DNA of 20,928 bases. Source: GCA-002779465 sp964596535. GTDB lineage: Bacteria; Desulfobacterota; Desulfobacteria; Desulfobacterales; UBA2156. Shown here piece after piece: positions 7,584-14,170 of the stretch. The stretch's first letter is position 1, and each line of letters opens with the position of its first letter. The stretch spans positions 1 through 20,928 of the forward strand of contig CAZQUR010000049.1 of assembly GCA_964596535.1 (NCBI GenBank), read 5' to 3'. The translations under genes and the position numbers were made by a program. The notes beneath the pieces are model-generated. The model was not told where the DNA came from. It made no database searches and worked only from the letters and a program-made list of their open reading frames with translations.

Positions 7584-7735
7584 AAAGTGAACGGTGAACG
7601 GTTGTAGGGCCGGATTTTACATCCGGCCGTGTTGGAAAAGAAGTGACCGGTTTTACGTGTTACGTGTTACGTTTTACGTGAGAAACCAAAGAAATTAAAG
7701 AAACCAAACAGACCAGACAAACCAGACAGACGAGT
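7566..7735 (+). repeat. Composite intergenic repeat between lpxI and the oxidoreductase gene
   Basis: This is the fullest copy. It has five gapless heptamers (7566-7600: GTGAACG twice, GTGAAAA, GTGAACG twice), the hairpin module (7608-7628), and a TTACGTG/TTTTACGTG block (7650-7680). It ends in an A/C-rich block (ACCAAAGAAA to CAGACGAGT). Bases 7712-7735 are identical over 24 positions to 8845-8868 before lpxB. The lpxI stop falls in the third heptamer, and the next gene starts four bases after the repeat. Confidence 0.9.
7608..7628 (+). repeat. 8-bp hairpin module, copy 1
   Basis: GGCCGGAT and ATCCGGCC pair perfectly around TTTAC. No T-run follows (GTGTTGG), so it is not a standard terminator. 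Copy 2 (8726-8746) changes both bases of one pair, keeping the stem. Confidence 0.8.
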
Positions 7736-7738
7736 CAA

Positions 7739-8725
7739 ATGATGGATAAAGTACGCGTGGCGGTGGTGGGCGTAGGGTACCTGGGCCGGTATCACGTCGA
7801 AAAATACCAAAAAATCCCGGAAGCCCGCTTGGTGGGGGCCGTGGATATCGACAGGGATCGGGCCGAGACGATCGCCCTCCGGGCCGGCACCCGGCCCTTT
7901 GAAAACCACCGGGAGATCCTCGGTCAAGTGGACGCCGTGAGCATCGCCGTACCCACCCCCCAACACTTTCCCATCGCCATGGATTTTTTGCAGGAAGGGG
8001 TGGATGTGCTCATTGAAAAACCCATCACCGCCACCCTGGAAGAGGCCGATACCCTCATCGAGACGGCCCGGACCCAGGGTCGATTCATCCAGGTGGGGCA
8101 TCTGGAGCGGTTCAACCCGGCGGTGCGGGCACTCGACGGAGGGGTGGACAATCCCTTGTTCATCGAGTCCCACCGGTTGAGCCGGTACAAGCCCCGGGGG
8201 ACGGATGTGAGCGTGGTCCTGGATCTCATGATCCACGATATCGACATCATTTTAAATTTTGTAAAGAACAGGGTAAAGGAGATTCGGGCCGCGGGAATGT
8301 CCGTGGTCACCCCCCATGTGGATATCGCCAACGCCCGGTTGGAGTTTGAAAACGGATGCGTGGCCAATGTCACCGCCAGCCGCATTTCATTAAAAGATGA
8401 ACGGAAACTCAGGCTTTTTCAACGGGATAAATATATCTCCATTGATTTTGCCCATCAGGAGATCACGGTTATCGACAAGAGCGAAGAGGAAAAAGCCGGT
8501 CTGATTCCGGGGATGCGGGTGCAGCAGCTCGATTTTCCCCGGGAGGACGCCCTGGAAGCGGAGTTGAAGGCCTTTATCGCCTCTGTTTTGCATCGGATGC
8601 CGCCCCGGGTGACCGGAGAGACGGGTCGCGAGGCGCTGAAAATTGCGCTCCAGGTGATGGAGCAGATTCATCGCACCAGTGATCCGTTGCTGGAACAGGG
8701 AACAGTGAATAGTGAAGAGGTGTAG
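7739..8725 (+). CDS. Gfo/Idh/MocA-family NAD(P)-dependent sugar oxidoreductase
   Basis: The 328-residue protein has an N-terminal Rossmann fold with GVGYLG (11-16), the family EKP motif (93-95), and DLMIHDIDI (162-170) with H166 as the likely catalytic histidine. The C-terminal half is the usual alpha/beta substrate domain. Family members oxidise or reduce sugar carbons, often on UDP-sugars. Placement between lpxI and lpxB suggests a UDP-GlcNAc-type substrate. It could be like GnnA, which makes the 3-keto precursor of UDP-GlcNAc3N; the partner aminotransferase GnnB is not in the window, so this stays a hypothesis. The start is one of two adjacent ATGs (7739 or 7742) with no ribosome site, because repeat sequence ends four bases before. 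About ten C-terminal residues (EQGTVNSEEV) and the stop come from the next repeat. Confidence 0.88.
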   Translation: MMDKVRVAVVGVGYLGRYHVEKYQKIPEARLVGAVDIDRDRAETIALRAGTRPFENHREILGQVDAVSIAVPTPQHFPIAMDFLQEGVDVLIEKPITATLEEADTLIETARTQGRFIQVGHLERFNPAVRALDGGVDNPLFIESHRLSRYKPRGTDVSVVLDLMIHDIDIILNFVKNRVKEIRAAGMSVVTPHVDIANARLEFENGCVANVTASRISLKDERKLRLFQRDKYISIDFAHQEITVIDKSEEEKAGLIPGMRVQQLDFPREDALEAELKAFIASVLHRMPPRVTGETGREALKIALQVMEQIHRTSDPLLEQGTVNSEEV

Positions 8726-8869
8726 GGCCGGGTTTTATACCCGGCCGTGTGGGAAGAGCCGTGACGAGTGACAAGTCAACAGTGACAAGAGTTAAGAGCC
8801 ATAAACAGTGACGGGTGTGGATTCAAACCAGGCAGACCAGATAAACCAGACAAACCAGACAGACGAGTG
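8691..8869 (+). repeat. Composite intergenic repeat between the oxidoreductase gene and lpxB
   Basis: Four units in seven-base phase (TGGAACA, GGGAACA, GTGAATA, GTGAAGA; 8691-8718) encode the end of the oxidoreductase. The hairpin module (8726-8746) follows. A degenerate run of GTGACAAG-like units spans about 8760-8818, and the CCAGACA-rich block 8827-8868 ends in CAGACGAGT. The lpxB start follows within six bases. There is no separate promoter-like signal. Confidence 0.85.
8726..8746 (+). repeat. 8-bp hairpin module, copy 2
   Basis: GGCCGGGT and ACCCGGCC pair perfectly around TTTAT. Compared with copy 1 the seventh pair is G-C in place of A-T, a compensatory change. The oxidoreductase stop TAG (8723-8725) is the TAG that opens this module. 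Confidence 0.8.
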
Positions 8870-8873
8870 ACGG

Positions 8874-10028
8874 GTGAAGACGAGAACAGGACAGGGGCGG
8901 TGCGTGGCCATCGTGGTGGGGGAATCTTCCGGCGATCTCCATGCGGCAAACCTCGTGCGTTCCATGAAAAAAAAGGATCCCACCCTTTTTTTTTGCGGGA
9001 TCGGCGGACAGGCCATGCAGGAGGCCGGGGTGCGGATACTCATGGACGCCGGAGCCGTTACCGCAGTGGGGGTCACGGAATCCCTGGCCAAACTCCCGGT
9101 GATCCTCAGGGCCATGGCGCTGGTGAAACGCCTTTTGAAAACCCTCAAGCCCGAGCTGGTCATCCTGGTGGACTTTCCCGACTTCAATCTCCGGTTGGCC
9201 CCCACGGCAAAAAAACTGGGGATCCCCGTCCTGTATTATATCAGTCCCCAGTTGTGGGCGTGGCGGCCGGGGCGGGCGGCCCGGCTCAAGCAACTGGTGG
9301 ACCATATGGCCGTTATTCTCCCCTTTGAAGTCGACTTTTATAAGGAATATGATATTCCGGTCACCTTTGTGGGACATCCTCTTTTGGATGGAGAGATGGA
9401 CTCGATGAAGCGCCCCGGCATGGGCATGGATGCCCGGGAAAAGACCGTCGGCCTTCTTCCCGGGTCCAGAGAGCGGGAGGTGGAGCGCCACCTTCCCCTC
9501 ATGCTGGAAGCGGCCCGCATCCTGAAGTCCGGGCATCCGGATCTGAAATATGTTGTTTCTATTGCCAATACGGTGAAACACGTTACGGTGGACGCGATCC
9601 GGATGCGCTTCGGTTCGGATATTCCGGCCGTGATCTCCGGTGCCAGGGGACAGGACCTGTTCCGGCAGGTTTCCCTCGTCATGGCGAAATCCGGGACGGT
9701 GACCCTGGAGGCGGCCCTTTTCGGCGTGCCGTGCGTCATCTTGTACCGCGTTTCCCCCGTCAGTTACTGGGTGGGAAAAACACTGATCAAAGTGCCATAC
9801 ATCGGGTTGGCCAACCTCATCGCCGAAAAGGAGGTTCAACCCGAGCTGATTCAAAGTGAAGCCACGCCCCAGGCCCTTGCCCGGGAATGCCATCGCCTGT
9901 TGACGGATAGAGACCGAATGGATCAGATATTGGAGGACTACGACCGGGTTCGGATTCTTCTGGGGGGGAAAGGGGCGTCCGACCAGACGGCGAATATCGC
10001 CTTGAAACTGATGGAAAAGACACCGTGA
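8874..10028 (+). CDS. lpxB: Lipid-A-disaccharide synthase LpxB
   Basis: LpxB, a GT19 glycosyltransferase, joins lipid X to UDP-2,3-diacylglucosamine to form the beta-1,6 disaccharide at the inner membrane. The 384 residues fit the family. The N-terminal motif is GESSGDLHAANLV (16-28). Further motifs are VDFPDFNLRLA, YYISPQLWAWRPGR, FVGHPLLD, LLPGSREREVERHLP, and AKSGTVTLEAALFGVPCVILYR. The start is a GTG at 8874 lying just after repeat sequence; a second GTG at 8904 (residue 11) sits behind CAGGGG and is a real alternative. Two long homopolymers, A8 (8967-8974) and T9 (8986-8994), lie near the 5' end and are possible slippage sites. The next gene starts 37 bases downstream. Confidence 0.95.
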   Translation: MKTRTGQGRCVAIVVGESSGDLHAANLVRSMKKKDPTLFFCGIGGQAMQEAGVRILMDAGAVTAVGVTESLAKLPVILRAMALVKRLLKTLKPELVILVDFPDFNLRLAPTAKKLGIPVLYYISPQLWAWRPGRAARLKQLVDHMAVILPFEVDFYKEYDIPVTFVGHPLLDGEMDSMKRPGMGMDAREKTVGLLPGSREREVERHLPLMLEAARILKSGHPDLKYVVSIANTVKHVTVDAIRMRFGSDIPAVISGARGQDLFRQVSLVMAKSGTVTLEAALFGVPCVILYRVSPVSYWVGKTLIKVPYIGLANLIAEKEVQPELIQSEATPQALARECHRLLTDRDRMDQILEDYDRVRILLGGKGASDQTANIALKLMEKTP

Positions 10029-10065
10029 CCCCCATAGCGGACGGTCTGGTTTTTGAAACTGCGCC

Positions 10066-10749
10066 ATGATGATCCGGTATGCCGAGAAATTGGAAGGCCT
10101 CAAGTGGGAACTGGTGGGCGTCCTCGGCAAAATCCTGGTGGACGCCTGGTTTGCCACCGTCCGGGTGGAATCCGAAGGGTATGAGCGGGTCCGATCCATC
10201 ATGGACTCCCGGCGGTTCATTTTTGCATTCTGGCATTCACGGATTCTGCTCATCAGCTACCTGTACCAGGGATGGGGCGGAGCCATTCTGGTGAGTGCCT
10301 CCAGGGACGGGGAGTACATGGCGCGGGTGCTCGGGCGGCAAGGGCACTGTCCGGTGAGGGGCTCGACTTCAAAAGGCGGACTTCGGGCTCTGGCGGCGCA
10401 GATTCGGTTGCTTCAAACGCCTCCCGTGCGTCCCGGGGTGGTGGTGCCGGACGGCCCCCAGGGCCCCCGGTTCGAGGCCCAGCCCGGCGTGGTGATTTTG
10501 GCCCAAAAAACCGGGTACCCGGTTGTCCCGGTGACTTACAGCGCCCGGCGAATGAAGATCTTTTCGAGTTGGGACCGATTCATCCTCCCGCTGCCGTTTA
10601 CCGCCTGCCGGATCGTTTACGGGGAGCCGGTCCATGTCCCGCCGGACGCGGACGGAGCGGTGCTTCAAGAGTGCCGCCGCCGGGTGGAAAAGGAGCTGCG
10701 CCGGATTACGGCAAACGCGGATCGGCGTTTCGGACATCGCATCGACTAA
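10066..10749 (+). CDS. DUF374 acyltransferase, candidate LpxJ-type late lipid A acyltransferase
   Basis: The 227-residue protein belongs to the DUF374 group of the lysophospholipid acyltransferase superfamily. Visible motifs are FAFWHSRILL (53-62), SASRDGEYMARV (77-88) and VVVPDGPQGPRF (125-136). The only obvious hydrophobic segment is near the N-terminus (about 12-30), so it probably lies on the inner face of the membrane. LpxJ of Campylobacter and Helicobacter, a secondary lipid A acyltransferase, belongs to DUF374. With lpxB before it, msbA after it and no LpxL/LpxM in the window, a late acylation role before MsbA export is the best inference. The ATG at 10066 has no strong ribosome site; Met2 could also serve. 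Confidence 0.8.
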   Translation: MMIRYAEKLEGLKWELVGVLGKILVDAWFATVRVESEGYERVRSIMDSRRFIFAFWHSRILLISYLYQGWGGAILVSASRDGEYMARVLGRQGHCPVRGSTSKGGLRALAAQIRLLQTPPVRPGVVVPDGPQGPRFEAQPGVVILAQKTGYPVVPVTYSARRMKIFSSWDRFILPLPFTACRIVYGEPVHVPPDADGAVLQECRRRVEKELRRITANADRRFGHRID

Positions 10750-10788
10750 AATGAAAAAACCGGGCCGTATTCGGATGATGAGCGCATC

Positions 10789-12603
10789 ATGGAAAAAGTC
10801 AAAACCCTGATCCTTAAAGAGCGTCACAAACGGATTTTTTCGCTCATCCGGGAGCATTGGTTCCGGTTGCTGGTGGCCATGGGATGCATGCTGGTGGTGG
10901 CCGCATCCACCGCCGCGTCGGCGTATCTCGTCAAGCCGGTTTTGGATGATATCTTTTTCAGCAAAAATCTGAAGATGCTCAGGATCATCCCGGTGGTAGT
11001 CGTTTTCATCTACTTTCTTCGGGGAATCGGGCAGTACGGCCAGGAATATCTGATGAATTACGTGGGGCAAAACATCATCAAACGGTTGCGGGACAGCCTG
11101 TATGTTCACGTCCAGGACCTGCCCATCTCCTTTTTCCAAAAGGAGCGCACCGGCGTCCTCATGTCCCGGATCACCAATGATGTCAATATCCTCAAATCCA
11201 TGGTCTCCACGGCCTTTACCAGCGCCCTCAGGGACTGTTTCACCATCATCGGCCTGACCGGCGTGATCTTCTACCGGGACTGGAAGCTGGCCCTGTATGC
11301 CCTGATCATTTTGCCGTTGGCCTTTTATCCCATCGTGGAATTCGGAAAACGGGTACGGCGGGTGAGCACCGGATGCCAGGAGGCCATGGCGGACCTGACG
11401 TCCTTTTTGCACGAAACCTTCGTGGGGAATAAGATCATCAAGGCCTTCGGCATGGAAAACTACGAAAAAAAGCGGTTTTTCGAAAAAACCGAAGGACTCT
11501 TCCGCCTGGAGATGAAAGCGGTCATCGCCCGGGCCCTTTCTTCCCCCATCATGGAGTTTCTGGGCGGGCTCGGGATTGCGTTCATCATCTGGTACGGGGG
11601 ATATCGGGTCATCACCGGGACATCCACGCCGGGAACCTTTTTTTCCTTCATGGCCGCCGTGTTGATGCTTTACGACCCGGTAAAGAAGCTCTCCGGACTC
11701 AACAACGCCATCCAGGAAGGCCTTTCGGCCGCCGACCGCATTTTCGATATCATCGAGCGGGATACGGACATCGTGGAAGTCCCGGGGGCGCCGGAAATTC
11801 CCAAGGGGCCCCACGCCGTCACGTTTCAGGGGGTGTCTTTCCGGTACGACAGCGACTGGGTGTTGAAGGACATCCACCTGAACGTGGAAGCCGGGGAAAT
11901 CCTGGCCATCGTTGGGATGAGCGGGGGCGGGAAGACCTCCCTGGTGAATCTGATTCCCCGGTTTTTCGACGTCACCAAGGGGGCGGTCCTCATCGACGGC
12001 ATGGATATCCGCAAGGTGCAATTGGCGTCGCTGCGGAAACAGATCGCCATCGTTACCCAGGAGTCCATTTTGTTCAATGAATCGGTGCGCGACAACATTG
12101 CCTACGGCAACTTCGGGGCCTCGGAGGCGGACATCCGGGAGGCGGCAAAGGCGGCCTATGCCCACGATTTTATTTCCCAATTTCCCAAGGGATACGATAC
12201 CCGGATCGGCGAACTGGGGGGACGGCTGAGCGGCGGGGAAAAGCAGCGGATCTGTATCGCCCGGGCCCTGCTCAAAGATGCCCCGATTTTGATTTTAGAT
12301 GAAGCCACCTCTTCCTTGGATACGGAATCGGAGATGCTGGTCCAAAAGGCCATCGAAAACTTGATGCAGGGCCGGACGACTTTTGTCATTGCGCACCGGC
12401 TTTCCACCATCGGTTATGCCCATCGGATCATCGTGGTGGCCAGGGGCCGGATCGTGGAGGAGGGGACCCACGACCGCCTCATGGCCCTCAACGGGGAGTA
12501 CTTCAAGCTGTATCAGATGCAGTTTTTCAACAACGGCCAAACAAAGGAAAACAGCGCGGATCCCGCATCTCCGATCCCTTCTTTCGCACCGGAAGGTCCA
12601 TGA
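10789..12603 (+). CDS. msbA: Lipid A export ABC transporter MsbA
   Basis: MsbA is a homodimeric half-transporter that flips core-lipid A across the inner membrane using ATP. The 604 residues give an N-terminal six-helix membrane domain (about 20-325) and a C-terminal ATPase. Motifs are Walker A GMSGGGKTS (376-384), the Q-loop region IVTQES, the signature LSGGEKQ from residue 480, Walker B ILILDEA with D504 and E505, and the switch AHRLST. The protein is slightly longer than E. coli MsbA because of an S/P/A-rich tail after residue 580. Position between the acyltransferase and the PAP2 phosphatase favours lipid A over drug export. The stop shares ATGA with the next start. Confidence 0.93.
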   Translation: MEKVKTLILKERHKRIFSLIREHWFRLLVAMGCMLVVAASTAASAYLVKPVLDDIFFSKNLKMLRIIPVVVVFIYFLRGIGQYGQEYLMNYVGQNIIKRLRDSLYVHVQDLPISFFQKERTGVLMSRITNDVNILKSMVSTAFTSALRDCFTIIGLTGVIFYRDWKLALYALIILPLAFYPIVEFGKRVRRVSTGCQEAMADLTSFLHETFVGNKIIKAFGMENYEKKRFFEKTEGLFRLEMKAVIARALSSPIMEFLGGLGIAFIIWYGGYRVITGTSTPGTFFSFMAAVLMLYDPVKKLSGLNNAIQEGLSAADRIFDIIERDTDIVEVPGAPEIPKGPHAVTFQGVSFRYDSDWVLKDIHLNVEAGEILAIVGMSGGGKTSLVNLIPRFFDVTKGAVLIDGMDIRKVQLASLRKQIAIVTQESILFNESVRDNIAYGNFGASEADIREAAKAAYAHDFISQFPKGYDTRIGELGGRLSGGEKQRICIARALLKDAPILILDEATSSLDTESEMLVQKAIENLMQGRTTFVIAHRLSTIGYAHRIIVVARGRIVEEGTHDRLMALNGEYFKLYQMQFFNNGQTKENSADPASPIPSFAPEGP

Positions 12604-13307
12604 CTTCGGCCGGACCACAAAAAGAGAGAAAACCCGTCATGGGCGGTTTTTCCGGCGTCCTTTTCTTTTTCATCCTTTCCGGCGGCGTCCTTTTTTTCTT
12701 TCCGTCCCTCGACTTGAAGGTCAGCGGACTTTTTTACGATTTCGGGAAAGGATTTTTCCTCAAAGACCTCTGGGCGGTCACATTCATTTATCGCGCGGTG
12801 GAGATTTTCGCCGTCGGCTTGGTCGCCGCACTCGTTTTTTTTCTTTTCATCGTCCGGATTCGGCGGAAACCGCTTTTTTCGCTGAATCAAAAGAGGGTTT
12901 TTTATCTTATTCTGGTTCTGGCGATCGGTCCCGGCCTGGTGGTGAATGCTCTGCTCAAGGATCACTGGGGGCGGGCAAGACCGTATCAGGTGGAGGCCTT
13001 CGGGGGGGAAAAGGCGTTCACCCGGGCCGGAGTCATATCGGATCAATGTGAGTCGAATTGCGCCTTTGTGAGCGGTCACGCGTCCATGGGGTTTTATCTT
13101 TTTGCCTTTTCATTTCTTTGGCCCCGGCATCGGAAGAAATGGACGGCCCTGGCCCTGAGCGCCGGCTTCACCGTGGGGCTGGCCCGCACCCTCCAGGGAA
13201 GTCATTTTGTCTCGGACGTGGTCTTTTCCGGCCTGGTGGTGTATGGGGTGGCATACCTGTTGAGTCGGGTGATGGACCTTGAAACACTCCGCGATCCGCA
13301 GGGGTGA
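12600..13307 (+). CDS. PAP2-family membrane phosphatase, candidate lipid A phosphatase
   Basis: The 235-residue protein has about six hydrophobic segments and the full PAP2 signature. K120 with R127-P128 gives KX6RP (KDHWGRARP). SGH is at 158-160 (CAFVSGHAS). R196, H202 and D206 form the third motif (ARTLQGSHFVSD). The active site of such enzymes faces the periplasm. LpxE, LpxF and LpxT of lipid A remodelling and the undecaprenyl-pyrophosphate phosphatase PgpB share this fold. Overlap with the msbA stop (ATGA) makes a lipid A substrate just after flipping the most likely role; whether the 1- or 4'-phosphate is removed cannot be told. Undecaprenyl-pyrophosphate recycling is the main alternative. 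Confidence 0.85.
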   Translation: MTSAGPQKERKPVMGGFSGVLFFFILSGGVLFFFPSLDLKVSGLFYDFGKGFFLKDLWAVTFIYRAVEIFAVGLVAALVFFLFIVRIRRKPLFSLNQKRVFYLILVLAIGPGLVVNALLKDHWGRARPYQVEAFGGEKAFTRAGVISDQCESNCAFVSGHASMGFYLFAFSFLWPRHRKKWTALALSAGFTVGLARTLQGSHFVSDVVFSGLVVYGVAYLLSRVMDLETLRDPQG

Positions 13308-13339
13308 TGGAAGAATGGAATAGTGGAAGACTGGAAAAA
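13308..13339 (+). repeat. Four tandem octamers TGGAAnAn
   Basis: TGGAAGAA, TGGAATAG, TGGAAGAC and TGGAAAAA run without gaps, starting at the base after the PAP2 stop. The rest of this 98-base gap (13340-13405) shows no gene; GGGGG at 13393-13397 is the ribosome site of the next gene. Confidence 0.75.
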
Positions 13340-13405
13340 GACAAAACCGGCCTTTTTACGATTCCCTCAACGGAACGGGGAAGGGCAATGATGGGGGTCT
13401 AACAC

Positions 13406-14170
13406 ATGGGGGGAACACACACCCCTGAGATTGAACTTTCCGTTGTCATACCGGCGTACAATGAAGCGGGCCGGATCGTGACGACCCTTCAAAAGACCCT
13501 TGACTACCTGGAAAGCCGGCCGCTTCAAGGGGAAGTCATCGTGGTCAGCGACGGGAGCACGGACGCCACCGTGCCGGTGGCCCAAAGGCTGGGCCGGGGG
13601 CGCAGGGCGGATCTTCGCGTCATCGAATATCACCCCAATCGCGGGAAAGGATATGCCGTGCGCACGGGGATGCGGGAGGGGAACGGGGCCGTGCTCATGT
13701 TCATGGACGCCGATTATGCGGTTCCCATCGAAGAAGTGGAAAAGGGGCTTGCATGTCTTCGAAACGGATACGATATCGCCATAGGGTCCCGCGCGTTGTC
13801 CGGATCCCGGGTGGTGGCCCATCAGAATATTGTCCGGGAGCTTTCGGCAAAAATCTACAAGATGATTCAGTCTTTTTATTTGGGTTTTTCCTATCGGGAT
13901 ACCCAATGCGGTTTCAAACTGTTCACCCGCCGGGCCGCCCGGGTCCTTTTTGACCGCCAAAAGCTTTCCAGCGTCATCTTCGATCCGGAGATTCTATGGC
14001 TGGCCAAAATGCTGGGGTTTAAAACGGCCGAGTTTCCGGTTTCATGGCGGCACATGGCCGACTCCCGGATCCGATATGACAGCGTGAAAAAATCCCTTTT
14101 TGTTTTTCAGGAACTCTTCCGGATCAAACGGCTCCATCCGCCGGGTTCATTGAACCTTGCGGATATCTGA
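13406..14170 (+). CDS. Family 2 glycosyltransferase, polyprenyl-phosphate hexose synthase type
   Basis: The 254-residue GT-A enzyme shows VVIPAYNE (13-20), VVSDGSTD (46-53), NRGKGYAVRTG (78-88), the metal-binding DAD (101-103) and DTQCGFKLF. This pattern is typical of the dolichyl-phosphate beta-glucosyltransferase (Alg5-like) group, which builds lipid-linked hexose on the cytoplasmic face. It lacks the C-terminal membrane helices of ArnC/GtrB and has no N-terminal helix. The likely product is undecaprenyl-phosphate hexose, a donor for the GT39-like enzyme encoded tail-to-tail at 14147-15715. The sugar cannot be told from sequence. GGGGG at 13393-13397 supports the start. The last 24 bases overlap the opposite gene. 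Confidence 0.87.
   Translation: MGGTHTPEIELSVVIPAYNEAGRIVTTLQKTLDYLESRPLQGEVIVVSDGSTDATVPVAQRLGRGRRADLRVIEYHPNRGKGYAVRTGMREGNGAVLMFMDADYAVPIEEVEKGLACLRNGYDIAIGSRALSGSRVVAHQNIVRELSAKIYKMIQSFYLGFSYRDTQCGFKLFTRRAARVLFDRQKLSSVIFDPEILWLAKMLGFKTAEFPVSWRHMADSRIRYDSVKKSLFVFQELFRIKRLHPPGSLNLADI

Noticed and set aside
7608..7628. Intrinsic terminator after lpxI
   Set aside because: The stem is good but GTGTTGG follows in place of a T-run, and the same module recurs at other sites as part of a repeat.
7566..7735. CRISPR-like array
   Set aside because: Units are seven bases and contiguous, with no spacers of constant length and no cas genes nearby.
7739..8725. Inositol dehydrogenase or similar catabolic enzyme
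   Set aside because: The fold is shared, but no catabolic genes are nearby; the lipid A context makes a nucleotide-sugar substrate more likely.
8823..10253. 476-residue open frame on the minus strand opposite lpxB
   Set aside because: It is antisense to clear LpxB motifs and shows no domain. Its ends run into repeat sequence.
10369..12180. 603-residue open frame on the minus strand opposite msbA
   Set aside because: It lies against a gene with every MsbA motif. Its product is rich in G, H, D and P with no recognisable domain, as expected for the antisense of a high-GC coding region.
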